Assembly: GCF_017573505.1 (NCBI RefSeq)
Contig: NZ_JAGEOJ010000004.1
Location: 62,001-126,000, forward strand
Length of the DNA: 64,000 nt
DNA from: Actinomadura barringtoniae
Lineage (GTDB): Bacteria; Actinomycetota; Actinomycetes; Streptosporangiales; Streptosporangiaceae
Direction: 5' to 3'
Below are positions 45,178 to 53,458 of this stretch, piece after piece (position 1 is the stretch's first letter; each line of letters starts with the position of its first letter). The notes beneath the pieces are model-generated. The model was not told the origin of the DNA and did not search any database. It saw only the letters and a program-made list of their open reading frames with translations. A program made the translations under genes and the position numbers.

Positions 45178-46061
45178 CCGCGGGTCTCCTTCCGAAGGTC
45201 GTTCCACGCCCAGGTGAGCGTGCGCCGGGCGATGACGGCCAGGGCGTGCGTGCGGTAGGCGGCCGTGCCCCGGACGTCGTCGATGGGCACGGCGGCGGAC
45301 GCGACGAGCGCGCCGAACTTGCGGGCGAGGGATTCGGGCAGCGGGGCGCGCGTGTGCCAGAGGCCGGCCGCCGCGAGTTCCCCGGTGATGAACCGTTCGG
45401 CCGCTCCAGCGCGGCGCGGGGTCGGCGCGGCCGAGCCGACGCCGGTGCCGACCGTCTCCTCCTCCAGGTCGATCGCGACGCCGAACGAGCAGACCGCGAT
45501 GACCATGGCGTTGCGGGTGCCTATCTTGGCGAACTGCTGCGGGCCGCGCGCGACCGGAACGTGCACGGCGCCGATCAGCTCGTCGGGGTCCAGCGCGTTG
45601 CGCTTCACGCCGGTGAAGAAGTCCTCGACCGGGATGAGCCTGCTCCCCCGCACCGACGCGACCTCGACGGAGGCGCCGCAGGCCAGCAGCGGCGGGTGCG
45701 CGTCACCGGCGGGCGAGGCCGAGCCGAGGTTGCCGCCGACCGAGCCCCGGTTGCGGATCTGCGGCGAGCCGACCGTGCGGGACGCCGCCGCCAGCCCGGG
45801 CAGCGGGCCGCTCAGCGCCGAGACGATCCTGCTGTACGGCTCGGCGGCGCCCAGCCGGATGACGCCGTCGCCGCGTTCCCAGCCGGTGAGCTGGGGGACG
45901 CGCGACAGGTCCAGCAGCGCGGGCGGCCGGGTGCGCCCGAAGTTGAGCTCGACCATCACGTCCGTGCCGCCTGCGACGGGGCGGGCGTCGGGCCGTTCGG
46001 CCCGCAGGGCCAGCGCCTCGGCCCAGCTGGTGGGCTGCAGGTGTTCGATGGGCCGTTCCAT
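45156..46061 (-). CDS. Xanthine-dehydrogenase-family Mo hydroxylase, FAD-binding medium subunit
   Basis: A 301-residue FAD subunit (CoxM/YagS type) with the flavin-binding motifs VAGGTDVMVELNFG near residue 30 and GSVGGNLGSASPAGD near 107. It passes electrons from the Fe-S subunit to an acceptor, perhaps NAD or O2. ATG at 46061 is 5 bases after the UbiD stop, showing tight coupling. The enzyme's catalytic subunit is 4.4 kb upstream (50504-52714), separated by five genes, an unusual split. Confidence 0.92.
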   Translation of the reverse strand: MERPIEHLQPTSWAEALALRAERPDARPVAGGTDVMVELNFGRTRPPALLDLSRVPQLTGWERGDGVIRLGAAEPYSRIVSALSGPLPGLAAASRTVGSPQIRNRGSVGGNLGSASPAGDAHPPLLACGASVEVASVRGSRLIPVEDFFTGVKRNALDPDELIGAVHVPVARGPQQFAKIGTRNAMVIAVCSFGVAIDLEEETVGTGVGSAAPTPRRAGAAERFITGELAAAGLWHTRAPLPESLARKFGALVASAAVPIDDVRGTAAYRTHALAVIARRTLTWAWNDLRKETRGCGCHAM

Positions 46062-46066
46062 GGGCG

Positions 46067-47431
46067 TCAGTCCTTTCCGATCTGGTCGAGCAGGCGTGCC
46101 GCGCGGGTGCGGGCGGCCTCGCTCAGCTCGATGGGCTCGCCGTCGAAGCCGGGCCCCCGCGTGGCGTCCAAGGCCAGCCGGGACGTGGTGCCGTCGCTGC
46201 CCGAGGACGGATCGAGCGGGCTCCCGGGCAGGCCGTCCACCAGGAACAGGTCCCGGTGCGGCTGGAAGTGCGCGGCGAGCGCCCACAGCACGGCCGCGTC
46301 GTCGGTGACGTCGATGTCCTCGTCCACCGCGATGACGGTCTTGAGGTAGGGGTCCCAGCCGAGCAGGCCGAGCATCACCTGGCGGGCCTGGCCGGGGCGG
46401 CGCTGCCGCAGCGAGACATAGGCGTGGAAGTGCGTGCCGGAGTTGGGGTAGTGCAACGCGGTGACGTCGGGGAAGCGGGTGATGAGCTGCTCGGCCATCT
46501 CCGATTCGCGCGGGATCCGGGCGAGGTTGAGGTGCTCGGCGGAGTTGCCCGCGACGACGTCCAGCAGCACCGGGTCGCGGCGCCGGCAGATCGTGTCGAC
46601 GCGCAGCACGTTGTTGGTGGAGCGATGCGAGGAGTAGCCGGAGAACTCGCCGAACGGCCCTTCGGGCGCGTGGTCGCCGGGGTCGATGACACCCTCGATG
46701 ACGTACTCGGCGGTCGCCGGGACGCGGATGCCGTGCCGGGGCGTCCGTACGACCTGCAGCGGCTCGCCGAACAGTCCCCCGGCGATGTCGCGCTCGTCCA
46801 CGTCGGCGCCGACCCGGGCGGACGCGGCCAGCATGAACAGCGGATGCCCGCCGATCACCATCGCGACCGGCAGCGGCCCGTCCGAACGCTGGAGCAGCCG
46901 CCACAGGTCGCCGCGCGAGTGCAGGCTGAGGGCCAGCTCGTCCGGCGCGTGCGGGGTGGCCCGGTGGTAGCTCATGTTGCCCGCGCCGCCGGCCGGGTCC
47001 TCGGCGACCACGATGCCGCTGGTGATGTAGCGGCCGAGGTCGGAGGCGAAGTGCCGGATCATCGGCACCGCCGCCAGGTCGGGCTCCAGGATCTCCTCCA
47101 GCACCGGCCCGTCCGCCAGCACCCGCGGCTCGCACGCGCGCCGGGCCCGTTCCTGGTAGGCGGCGTGCAGCCCGCGTTCACCGACGCCGAACAGCGAGGC
47201 GACGCGGGCGCGCGAGGCGAACACGTTGGTGACCAGCTCGACGCCCAGCCCGGCCACCTTGGGGCAGCGGATCATCTCGTGCCGGCCGCGCGCGGCCAGG
47301 CCGAACGCCAGCGCGGTCACGTCCTCCTCCGCCGAGATCTCCTCATCGACGACCAGCACGTCGCCGGGGCGCCGCGCGCCGTAGTAGGCCAGGAAGGAGT
47401 GCAGGTCCTGGCGTTCGGACGGTGTGGTCAC
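46067..47431 (-). CDS. UbiD-family prenylated-FMN decarboxylase
   Basis: A 454-residue UbiD enzyme, which uses prenylated FMN to decarboxylate (or carboxylate) an aromatic or unsaturated acid. Key residues known from Aspergillus Fdc1 are all in place at the same spacing: the metal/prFMN ligand N152, the catalytic Arg R157 (5 after N, as N168/R173 in Fdc1), and the acidic pair E257 and E262 in PEGPFGEFSG (as E277/E282). So an active enzyme is likely. GTG at 47431 overlaps the UbiX stop (GTGA). In this cluster its acid could be an N-heterocyclic carboxylate formed after hydroxylation or ring opening; identity unknown. Confidence 0.92.
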   Translation of the reverse strand: MTTPSERQDLHSFLAYYGARRPGDVLVVDEEISAEEDVTALAFGLAARGRHEMIRCPKVAGLGVELVTNVFASRARVASLFGVGERGLHAAYQERARRACEPRVLADGPVLEEILEPDLAAVPMIRHFASDLGRYITSGIVVAEDPAGGAGNMSYHRATPHAPDELALSLHSRGDLWRLLQRSDGPLPVAMVIGGHPLFMLAASARVGADVDERDIAGGLFGEPLQVVRTPRHGIRVPATAEYVIEGVIDPGDHAPEGPFGEFSGYSSHRSTNNVLRVDTICRRRDPVLLDVVAGNSAEHLNLARIPRESEMAEQLITRFPDVTALHYPNSGTHFHAYVSLRQRRPGQARQVMLGLLGWDPYLKTVIAVDEDIDVTDDAAVLWALAAHFQPHRDLFLVDGLPGSPLDPSSGSDGTTSRLALDATRGPGFDGEPIELSEAARTRAARLLDQIGKD

Positions 47432-48012
47432 GTGGACTCCTCGGGGACTCCGGCCCACCGGTGGAACAGGTGGTGCTCGACGCCGAACTGGTCGAGCACC
47501 TTGCCGACCGTGTGGGCGATCAGGTCGTCGATGGTGCGCGGCCGGGCGTAGAAGCCGGGGACGGGCGGCAGCACCACCGCCCCGGCCTCGGTCACGGCGG
47601 TCATGTTGCGCAGGTGGATCAGGCTGAGCGGGGTCTCCCGGGTGACCAGCACGAGCCGCCGCCGCTCCTTCAGCGTCACGTCGGCGGCCCGGCTGAGCAG
47701 ATCGTCGGTGTGGCCGTGCGCGACGGCGGCGAGCGTCTTCATCGAGCACGGCACGACCGCCATGCCGAGCGTGAGGAACGAGCCGGACGACACGGCCGCG
47801 GCCAGGTCGCGCGCGTCGTGCACGACGTCGGCCAGGGCGCAGATCTCGTCCGGGTCGCGGCGCGCCTCCAGCTCGATCGTGCGGCGCGCCCCCGCGGACA
47901 CGACCAGGTGCGTCTCGACCGTGCCGAGCTTGGCCAGCGCCTCCAGCAACCCGATGCCGTACTGCGGCGCGCTGGACCCGGAGATCCCCACCACCAGCCG
48001 TCGCCGGTTCAT
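47428..48012 (-). CDS. ubiX: Flavin prenyltransferase UbiX-type
   Basis: A 194-residue enzyme that makes prenylated FMN from FMN and dimethylallyl phosphate for the UbiD encoded next. GISGSSAPQYGIGLLEAL (start), MAVVPCSMKTLAAVAHG and LVLVTRETPLSLIHLRNM are its three typical motifs. ATG at 48012 overlaps the permease stop (ATGA), and its stop overlaps the ubiD start (GTGA), so the cofactor maker and user are made together. Confidence 0.94.
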   Translation of the reverse strand: MNRRRLVVGISGSSAPQYGIGLLEALAKLGTVETHLVVSAGARRTIELEARRDPDEICALADVVHDARDLAAAVSSGSFLTLGMAVVPCSMKTLAAVAHGHTDDLLSRAADVTLKERRRLVLVTRETPLSLIHLRNMTAVTEAGAVVLPPVPGFYARPRTIDDLIAHTVGKVLDQFGVEHHLFHRWAGVPEEST

Positions 48013-49376
48013 GCGGCCTCCTCGTCGGCGGGCTCCCAGCGCAGCACCGGCAGATGATGGAAGAGCAGGTTGAGCAGGACGGCGGTGATGGTCCCGGCGG
48101 CGACACCGCTGTCGAGGAACATCCGCACCGACTCGGGCAGCTCGCCGTACGCGCCGGGCAGCGCCATCGGCACCAGCCCGACGGCCAGCGAGACGGCGAT
48201 GATCACCAGGTTGGAGGTGTCGCGCTTGACGTCGGCGAGGATCCGCAGGCCGATCACCGCGACCGTGGCGAACATCGCGAGCGTGGCGCCGCCGAGCACC
48301 GGCTTCGGCACCGAGGCCACCACCCGGCCGAACACCGGGAACACGCTCATCAGCACGAGGATCGCCCCGGCGCCCGCGGTCACCCAGCGGCTCCGCACGC
48401 GGGTGAGCGTGACGACGCCGATGTTCTGCGTGAACGTGATGTAGACGAACGACTGGAACACCCCGCCGAGCGCGCTGACCAGGCCGTCCGCGCGCAGAGC
48501 GGCGGCGACGTCGCGAGTGGAGGCGGGCCGCTGCACCGCCTCCCCCACGGCCAGCACCTGCCCGGACGTCTCCACCATCAGCACGAACTGGATGAGGACG
48601 AGCGACAGGCAGGCGACCAGGTTGAACGAGGGCGCGCCGAAGTGGAACGCCTCGGGGAACCCGGCGATGGCGCCGTGCCCGACCCCGCCGAAGTCGGCAT
48701 GGCCGGTGAACACCGCGACGACGGTGACGATCACCATCGCGGCCAGGATCGACAGCTGCGCCAGCAGCGGCGGCAGGAACCGGTAGAGCAGCACCACGGT
48801 CAGCAGGGTCAGGCCGCCGAGCGCGATGCCGGACGGGGCGCCGAAGCCGGGGTCGCCCGGCTTGCCGCCGAAGATCATGCGGGCGCCGGCCGGTACCAGC
48901 GTGATCCCGATCAGGGTGATCGTGGTGCCCACGACGACCGGCGGGAAGAAGCGCAGCAGCCGGCCGAACAGCGGCGCGCACAGGGCCATGAAGACCCCGG
49001 CGATCATGATGGAGCCGTACATGACCGGCAGGCCGTACTCGGTGCCGATCAGCACCATCGGGACCACGCCGTTGTAGGCGGCGCCGATCACCAGCGGCAG
49101 CCGGGCGCCGATCCGCCAGACGCCGACCGACTGGAGCAGCGTGCCGATCCCGCACAGCAGCAGGTCGGCCGCGACCAGGTGGACGACGTCGCGCGCGGGC
49201 AGGCCGAGGCCGGCGGCGACGATGAGCGGGACGGCGATGGTGCTGGCGTACATGACCAGCACGTGCTGGATCGCCAGCGGGACGAGGCGCCGGGGCGGCG
49301 GCATCTCGTCGACGGGATGCTTGGTCACGGGCTTGGTCGCGGACAGGGATTCTTCATTGCCAGACGTCGCACGCAC
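48009..49376 (-). CDS. NCS2-family nucleobase-type permease (copy 1)
   Basis: A 455-residue NCS2/NAT (XanQ/UacT-like) transporter with 14 membrane segments. The helix 8 motif QFVLMVETSGQVLAVGE has the carboxylate (Glu) used for substrate binding, and VPKPVLGGATLAMF is the helix 10 region. GTG at 49376 is chosen because GGAGG lies 8 bases upstream. It likely imports a uracil-, xanthine- or urate-like compound by proton symport. Its ATGA junction with ubiX links it to the decarboxylase genes; the second permease is at 54805. Confidence 0.9.
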   Translation of the reverse strand: MRATSGNEESLSATKPVTKHPVDEMPPPRRLVPLAIQHVLVMYASTIAVPLIVAAGLGLPARDVVHLVAADLLLCGIGTLLQSVGVWRIGARLPLVIGAAYNGVVPMVLIGTEYGLPVMYGSIMIAGVFMALCAPLFGRLLRFFPPVVVGTTITLIGITLVPAGARMIFGGKPGDPGFGAPSGIALGGLTLLTVVLLYRFLPPLLAQLSILAAMVIVTVVAVFTGHADFGGVGHGAIAGFPEAFHFGAPSFNLVACLSLVLIQFVLMVETSGQVLAVGEAVQRPASTRDVAAALRADGLVSALGGVFQSFVYITFTQNIGVVTLTRVRSRWVTAGAGAILVLMSVFPVFGRVVASVPKPVLGGATLAMFATVAVIGLRILADVKRDTSNLVIIAVSLAVGLVPMALPGAYGELPESVRMFLDSGVAAGTITAVLLNLLFHHLPVLRWEPADEEAA

Positions 49377-49414
49377 GTCGGCCACCTCCGGTCCCCCGAA
49401 TAGGGTCCGCCCCA

Positions 49415-49450
49415 CCCGGCCGAGCCTCCGGTGAGGGAGGCCCGGCCGGG
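49415..49450 (-). terminator. Hairpin after the ACMSD-like amidohydrolase gene
   Basis: Stem CCCGGCC/GGCCGGG plus GCCTCC/GGAGGC, with a 2x2 internal loop and a 6-base top loop, 9 bases after the stop and 39 bases before the permease start. It could end or weaken transcription from upstream genes, making the permease-ubiX-ubiD block partly separate. Confidence 0.5.
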
Positions 49451-49458
49451 CGAACGGA

Positions 49459-50394
49459 CTATCGAGTGGAGACTGCCGACGGCTCGACGACGGCGTAGGT
49501 GTCCTTGAGGCGCGCCTGCGCCTCCTCTTGCGTGCGCGGGGGCGGGGTGGGCTTCAGGCCGAGGAGCTTGGCCATGTTGTTGCCCAGGTAACCCTCGAGG
49601 TGCTCCTCGCTGAGGTTCATGCCCTGGGGCGGCGGACCGCACAGGACCTCCAGCTCGCGCGCCCACATGCCGGGCTCGTTCGGCGGGGAGTCGGTGCCGA
49701 ACACCAGCTGGTGCTTCTCCATCTGCTGGGCGAACTCCACGATCCGCGACTGGAGCAGCCAGCCCGACTCTCCGTAGACGTTCGGGCTGTCGAGGATCAT
49801 GTAGAGCGCCTCGAAGCAGTACACGCCGCCGGTCTGGACGCCGAAGTGCGCCAGGATGAAGTTGACGTCCCGGAACTCGCGGATGATCGGGTAGAACTGC
49901 GTCGGGATGGAGTACGGCCCGTCGCCGGTGTGGATCAGCACCACCACGCCGAGCTCGTCGCAGACCCGCAGGACCGGCCGCAGCCAGTCCAGGGCCCGGT
50001 CGGGGCGGTAGGCGTGCATGTTGGCGTGGAGCTTCACCATCTTGTAGCCGTGTTCCTTGACGTGGAACTCCAGCTCCTTGGCGCCGTTTTCCGGGCCGAA
50101 CCGCGGGTTGTACATGAAGTTGCCGATGAACCGGTCCGGGTACCGCTGGACCAGCTCGGTGATGTAGGCCATGTAGTCGCGGATGCCCTCGCGGCCCGAC
50201 CGCATCCCGTCCTGCCAGACGCTGTTGCCGGGCGGCGGCATGATGCAGCCGTAGTCGATGCGGCGCGGCTTGCCGTTGATCATGTACGGGCCGTCCATCA
50301 TCGCCAGGGTGCGCTCGCCGGTGAACGGGTCTCCGTCGTGCCGCCAGGCCTGGTCGACGATGTTGGTCGGGTGCATGTGAGTATCGATGATCAT
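49459..50394 (-). CDS. Amidohydrolase-2 family metal enzyme (ACMSD-like)
   Basis: A 311-residue TIM-barrel amidohydrolase. Metal ligands visible are the DTHMHP His pair near the N-terminus, a His in LIHTGDG, one in ILAHFG, and Asp in FGTDSPP, matching the aminocarboxymuconate-semialdehyde decarboxylase group (hydrolases and non-oxidative decarboxylases of aromatic or lactone acids). ATG at 50394. It sits 109 bases after the Mo subunit gene (its 3' neighbour upstream) and 82 bases before the permease. In this cluster it may hydrolyse a lactone or amide or decarboxylate a ring acid; the UbiD decarboxylase nearby makes hydrolysis more likely. Confidence 0.85.
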   Translation of the reverse strand: MIIDTHMHPTNIVDQAWRHDGDPFTGERTLAMMDGPYMINGKPRRIDYGCIMPPPGNSVWQDGMRSGREGIRDYMAYITELVQRYPDRFIGNFMYNPRFGPENGAKELEFHVKEHGYKMVKLHANMHAYRPDRALDWLRPVLRVCDELGVVVLIHTGDGPYSIPTQFYPIIREFRDVNFILAHFGVQTGGVYCFEALYMILDSPNVYGESGWLLQSRIVEFAQQMEKHQLVFGTDSPPNEPGMWARELEVLCGPPPQGMNLSEEHLEGYLGNNMAKLLGLKPTPPPRTQEEAQARLKDTYAVVEPSAVSTR

Positions 50395-50503
50395 GTGGTG
50401 ACCCTTCTTGCCACGTGACGTTCGGGCAGATGTCAGTGGCCGGCCACGGTCCGCGCCTTCGCCTGAGGTGTCGCCTAGACGCCCGGACCGTACCTACGCC
50501 AGG

Positions 50504-52714
50504 TCAGGAACCGGTCACCTCCTCCAGGCCGGCGAGCGTGTCCGGCCGTACGGGAACGCGGGGCAGGTCCAGCCCGGTCGCGTCGCGCAAGGCGTTCACG
50601 ATGGCCGGGGTGGACGAGAGGGTGGGCGGCTCGCCGACGCCGTTCAGGCCGTACGGGGAGTCGGGGTGCGGGAGCTCCAGGAGCTCGATCCGCACGGGCG
50701 GCATGTCGAGGATCGTCGGGATGAGGTAGTCGGTGAACGAGGGGTTGCGCACCACCCCGCCGGTGACCTGGACCTCCTCCATCAGCGCGAGCCCGAGGCC
50801 CTGCGCGCTGCCGCCCTCGATCTGGCCCTCGACGGCGCGCGGGTTGATGGCCTTGCCGACGTCCTCGGTGGTGGCCAGCTCCAGGACTCGGACCAGGCCG
50901 AGCTCGGTGTCGACCTCCACGACCGCGCGGTGGGCGGCGAACGCGAAGGCGATGTGGGCGTCGCCCTGGCCGGTCTCTACGTCGATGCGCCGGGTGGGCC
51001 GGTGGTGGTATTCGAAGGTCTCGCTGACCTGCTCGCCCTCGGACAGCAGCGCGAAGTCGGGAACGCGCGCGGCCAGCGCCCGGCAGGCCCCCTGCACGGC
51101 GCCAGCGGTCATCCAGGTCTGACGTGAGGCCGACGACGAGCCGGAGTCGCCGATCAGGGTGTCGGCGTTGCGGACCTCGACGTCCTCGACGCCGAGCTCG
51201 GTGCGGACGACCTGCGCCTGAACGGTCACGACGCCCTGCCCGCACTCGGACGCGGCGCAGTAGACCTCGGCGTGCGGCCGCCCGTCGCGGATGGTCACGG
51301 TCACGCGGGCCGTGCAGTAGTCCTCGACGCCGCCTGAGTAGCCGATCGCCTTGACGCCGACCGCGTAGCCGACGCCGCGCCGCAGCGACTCGCCGCGCGT
51401 GACGTTGCCGAGCCCGCCGGGCCAGGAACGCGGGTCGCGGTGGTGGCCGGGGTCGTCGGGCATCGGCATCGCGGCGAGGCGTTCGAGCAGCTCGGCGACC
51501 GGCGCCGGGCCGTCGACCTCCTGGCCGGTGGGCAGGATCGTGCCGGGGCTCATGGCGTTGCGGACGCGCAGCCGGAGCGGGTCCATGCCCAGCTCGCGGG
51601 CGAGCCTGTCCATGTTGGACTCGACGGCGTAGCAGGACTGCACGGCGCCGAAGCCGCGCATCGCGCCGCAGGGCGGGTTGTTGGTGAAGACCGCGTAGCC
51701 GTCGATCTGGGCGTGCGGCACCTCGTACGCGCCGGCCGCGAAGTAGCAGGCGTTGGCGATGACCACCTGGGACGTCGAGGTGTAGGCGCCGCCGTCCAGC
51801 ACCAGCCGCGCGGTCATGTAGACGATGCGGCCGTCGCGGGTGGCGCCGTGCTCGATCCTCATCTGGGCGGGGTGCCGGTGCACGTGCCCGAAGAACGACT
51901 CCTCGCGGTTGTAGGACATCTTCACCGGACGGCCGGTGCGCAGCGCGAGCATGCAGGCGTGGATGTGGAACGACAGGTCCTCGCGCCCGCCGAACGCGCC
52001 GCCGACGCCGGACATGGTGAGGCGGACCTTGCCCTTGGGCAGCCCGAGCGAGGACGCGACCTGGCGCTGGTCCTCGTGCAGCCACTGCGAGGAGACGTAG
52101 AGGTCGACGCCGCCGTCACCGTCGGGCACGGCCATGCCCGACTCGGGCCCGAGGAACGCCTGGTCCTGCATGCCGACCTCGTAGTCCCCCGCCACCACGA
52201 CCTCGGCGCGTTCGCGGGCGGCGGCGAGGTCGCCGTGCCGGATCTTGACGTGCCGGACGACCGAACCGGTGGTCACGGCCTCCTCGGGATCGGTCAGCGG
52301 CTCGAGGACCTCGTACTCGACCTCGACCAGGCTCAGCGCGCGCCTGGCGGTCTCGGGGTCCTCGGCGGCGACGACCGCGACGGGCTCGCCCTGGTGGCGG
52401 ACGACGCCGTCGGCCAGCACGGGCTGGTCGGAGACCTTCATGCCGTAGGTCTTGCTGCCGGGCACGTCCTCGTGGGTGAGGACGGCGTGGACGCCCTGCA
52501 CGGCGAGTGCCGCGGTCGTGTCGAGCCTGCGGATGAGCGCGTGCGGGTGCGGGCTGCGCAGGGTGGCGCCCCAGAGCATGCCCTCGCGCCACAGGTCGGA
52601 GGAGTATTCGAAGGCGCCGCGCACCTTGGCCTCACCGTCGGGCCGCTGAGCGCTGGCGCCGACTCCGTCAGGCGCCGATGTCGGTTCCCTCCGGCGGGTG
52701 GTCATCGTGCTCAC
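50504..52714 (-). CDS. Xanthine-dehydrogenase-family Mo hydroxylase, molybdopterin-binding large subunit
   Basis: A 736-residue subunit. The active-site motifs are SGVGGAFGGREDLSFHIHAC, AMRGFGAVQ, ASECGQGVVTVQAQ (Gln near Mo) and GLNGVGEPPT with the catalytic Glu near residue 695. It hydroxylates a carbon next to ring N with water-derived oxygen. The domain is of the short CoxL/YagR-like length. GTG at 52714 has AAGGA 8 bases upstream, and its first 47 bases overlap the GntR gene. Substrate not predictable, but the permeases, deaminase and PucR neighbours suggest a nitrogen heterocycle. Confidence 0.92.
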   Translation of the reverse strand: MSTMTTRRREPTSAPDGVGASAQRPDGEAKVRGAFEYSSDLWREGMLWGATLRSPHPHALIRRLDTTAALAVQGVHAVLTHEDVPGSKTYGMKVSDQPVLADGVVRHQGEPVAVVAAEDPETARRALSLVEVEYEVLEPLTDPEEAVTTGSVVRHVKIRHGDLAAARERAEVVVAGDYEVGMQDQAFLGPESGMAVPDGDGGVDLYVSSQWLHEDQRQVASSLGLPKGKVRLTMSGVGGAFGGREDLSFHIHACMLALRTGRPVKMSYNREESFFGHVHRHPAQMRIEHGATRDGRIVYMTARLVLDGGAYTSTSQVVIANACYFAAGAYEVPHAQIDGYAVFTNNPPCGAMRGFGAVQSCYAVESNMDRLARELGMDPLRLRVRNAMSPGTILPTGQEVDGPAPVAELLERLAAMPMPDDPGHHRDPRSWPGGLGNVTRGESLRRGVGYAVGVKAIGYSGGVEDYCTARVTVTIRDGRPHAEVYCAASECGQGVVTVQAQVVRTELGVEDVEVRNADTLIGDSGSSSASRQTWMTAGAVQGACRALAARVPDFALLSEGEQVSETFEYHHRPTRRIDVETGQGDAHIAFAFAAHRAVVEVDTELGLVRVLELATTEDVGKAINPRAVEGQIEGGSAQGLGLALMEEVQVTGGVVRNPSFTDYLIPTILDMPPVRIELLELPHPDSPYGLNGVGEPPTLSSTPAIVNALRDATGLDLPRVPVRPDTLAGLEEVTGS

Positions 52715-53417
52715 GCTGGTCGTCCTTCCTCCGCGCCGGGGGCGCGCTGGCGGTCTGGGCGAGCCTGACGCGGAGCCGGGCCACGTGGTTGCGGGCCGCG
52801 AGCTCGGCGGCGTCGGGGTCGCCCGCCGCCATCGCGTCGTAGATCTTCTGGTGCTCTTCCAGTGCGAGCCGGGCGGCGCGTGGGTGCCGCCACAGCGAGT
52901 GCAGGCCCAGGTGGGCCTTGCCTTGGATCTGATCGAGGATCTCGATGAGGTGGTCGTTGCCGGACAGGGTGCGGATGGCCTGGTGGAAGCGCATGTCCTG
53001 CTCGATGTGCGCGCCCTCGCCGCCGCCCTCGTCCACGACGCGGCCGTGCTCGGCGAGGATCTCCTCCAGCGCCGTCAGCGCGGTCACGTCCAGGCGTTCG
53101 GCGGCGAGGCGGGCGGCCAGCCCTTCGAGCTGCTCGCGCACGACGTAGAGCTGCCGCAGGTCCTCGACGTCCACGCTGGTGACGACGGCGCCCCGGTGCG
53201 GGACGTGCCGGGCGAGCCCGTCGTGGATGAGCCGCTGCACCGCCTCGCGCACCGGGCTCCGGCTGATGTTCATCCGGTCGGCGAGCGCGGGGACGCTGAG
53301 CGCGGTCCCCGGCGCCAGCCGGCTCTCCAGGATGGCGGCCCGCAGCTCCTCGTAGGCCCGGTCGGCCAGCAGGCCGCCGGGAGCGATGCTCTTCACCGCC
53401 GCGTACGTGGCTGCCAT
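52668..53417 (-). CDS. GntR-family regulator (FadR/FCD subfamily)
   Basis: A 249-residue regulator: N-terminal winged helix (SVPALADRMNISRSPVREAV, about 41-60) and an all-helical FCD effector domain (D-x3-R/E-H-x2...H type metal/acid pocket, with FHQAI, H in NDHLIE and HQKIYDAM). FCD proteins usually bind small carboxylates and act as repressors. ATG at 53417 has GGAGG 5 bases upstream. It overlaps the Mo-subunit gene by 47 bases and lies 41 bases after the deaminase stop. Three copies of TTACATGCAAT near its gene and the permease promoter are candidate sites, including one 25 bases upstream of its own start. Confidence 0.9.
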   Translation of the reverse strand: MAATYAAVKSIAPGGLLADRAYEELRAAILESRLAPGTALSVPALADRMNISRSPVREAVQRLIHDGLARHVPHRGAVVTSVDVEDLRQLYVVREQLEGLAARLAAERLDVTALTALEEILAEHGRVVDEGGGEGAHIEQDMRFHQAIRTLSGNDHLIEILDQIQGKAHLGLHSLWRHPRAARLALEEHQKIYDAMAAGDPDAAELAARNHVARLRVRLAQTASAPPARRKDDQREHDDHPPEGTDIGA

Positions 53418-53441
53418 GACCACCTCCCAGATAACTACATG

Positions 53442-53452
53442 TTACATGCAAT
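53442..53452. promoter_or_regulatory. Candidate GntR operator A
   Basis: TTACATGCAAT lies 25 bases upstream of the GntR start, in an A+T-rich gap of 41 bases. The upstream bases repeat ACATG (ACATGTTACATG). The same 11-mer occurs at two more sites in the cluster. Suits autoregulation. Confidence 0.6.
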
Positions 53453-53458
53453 ACTCCC

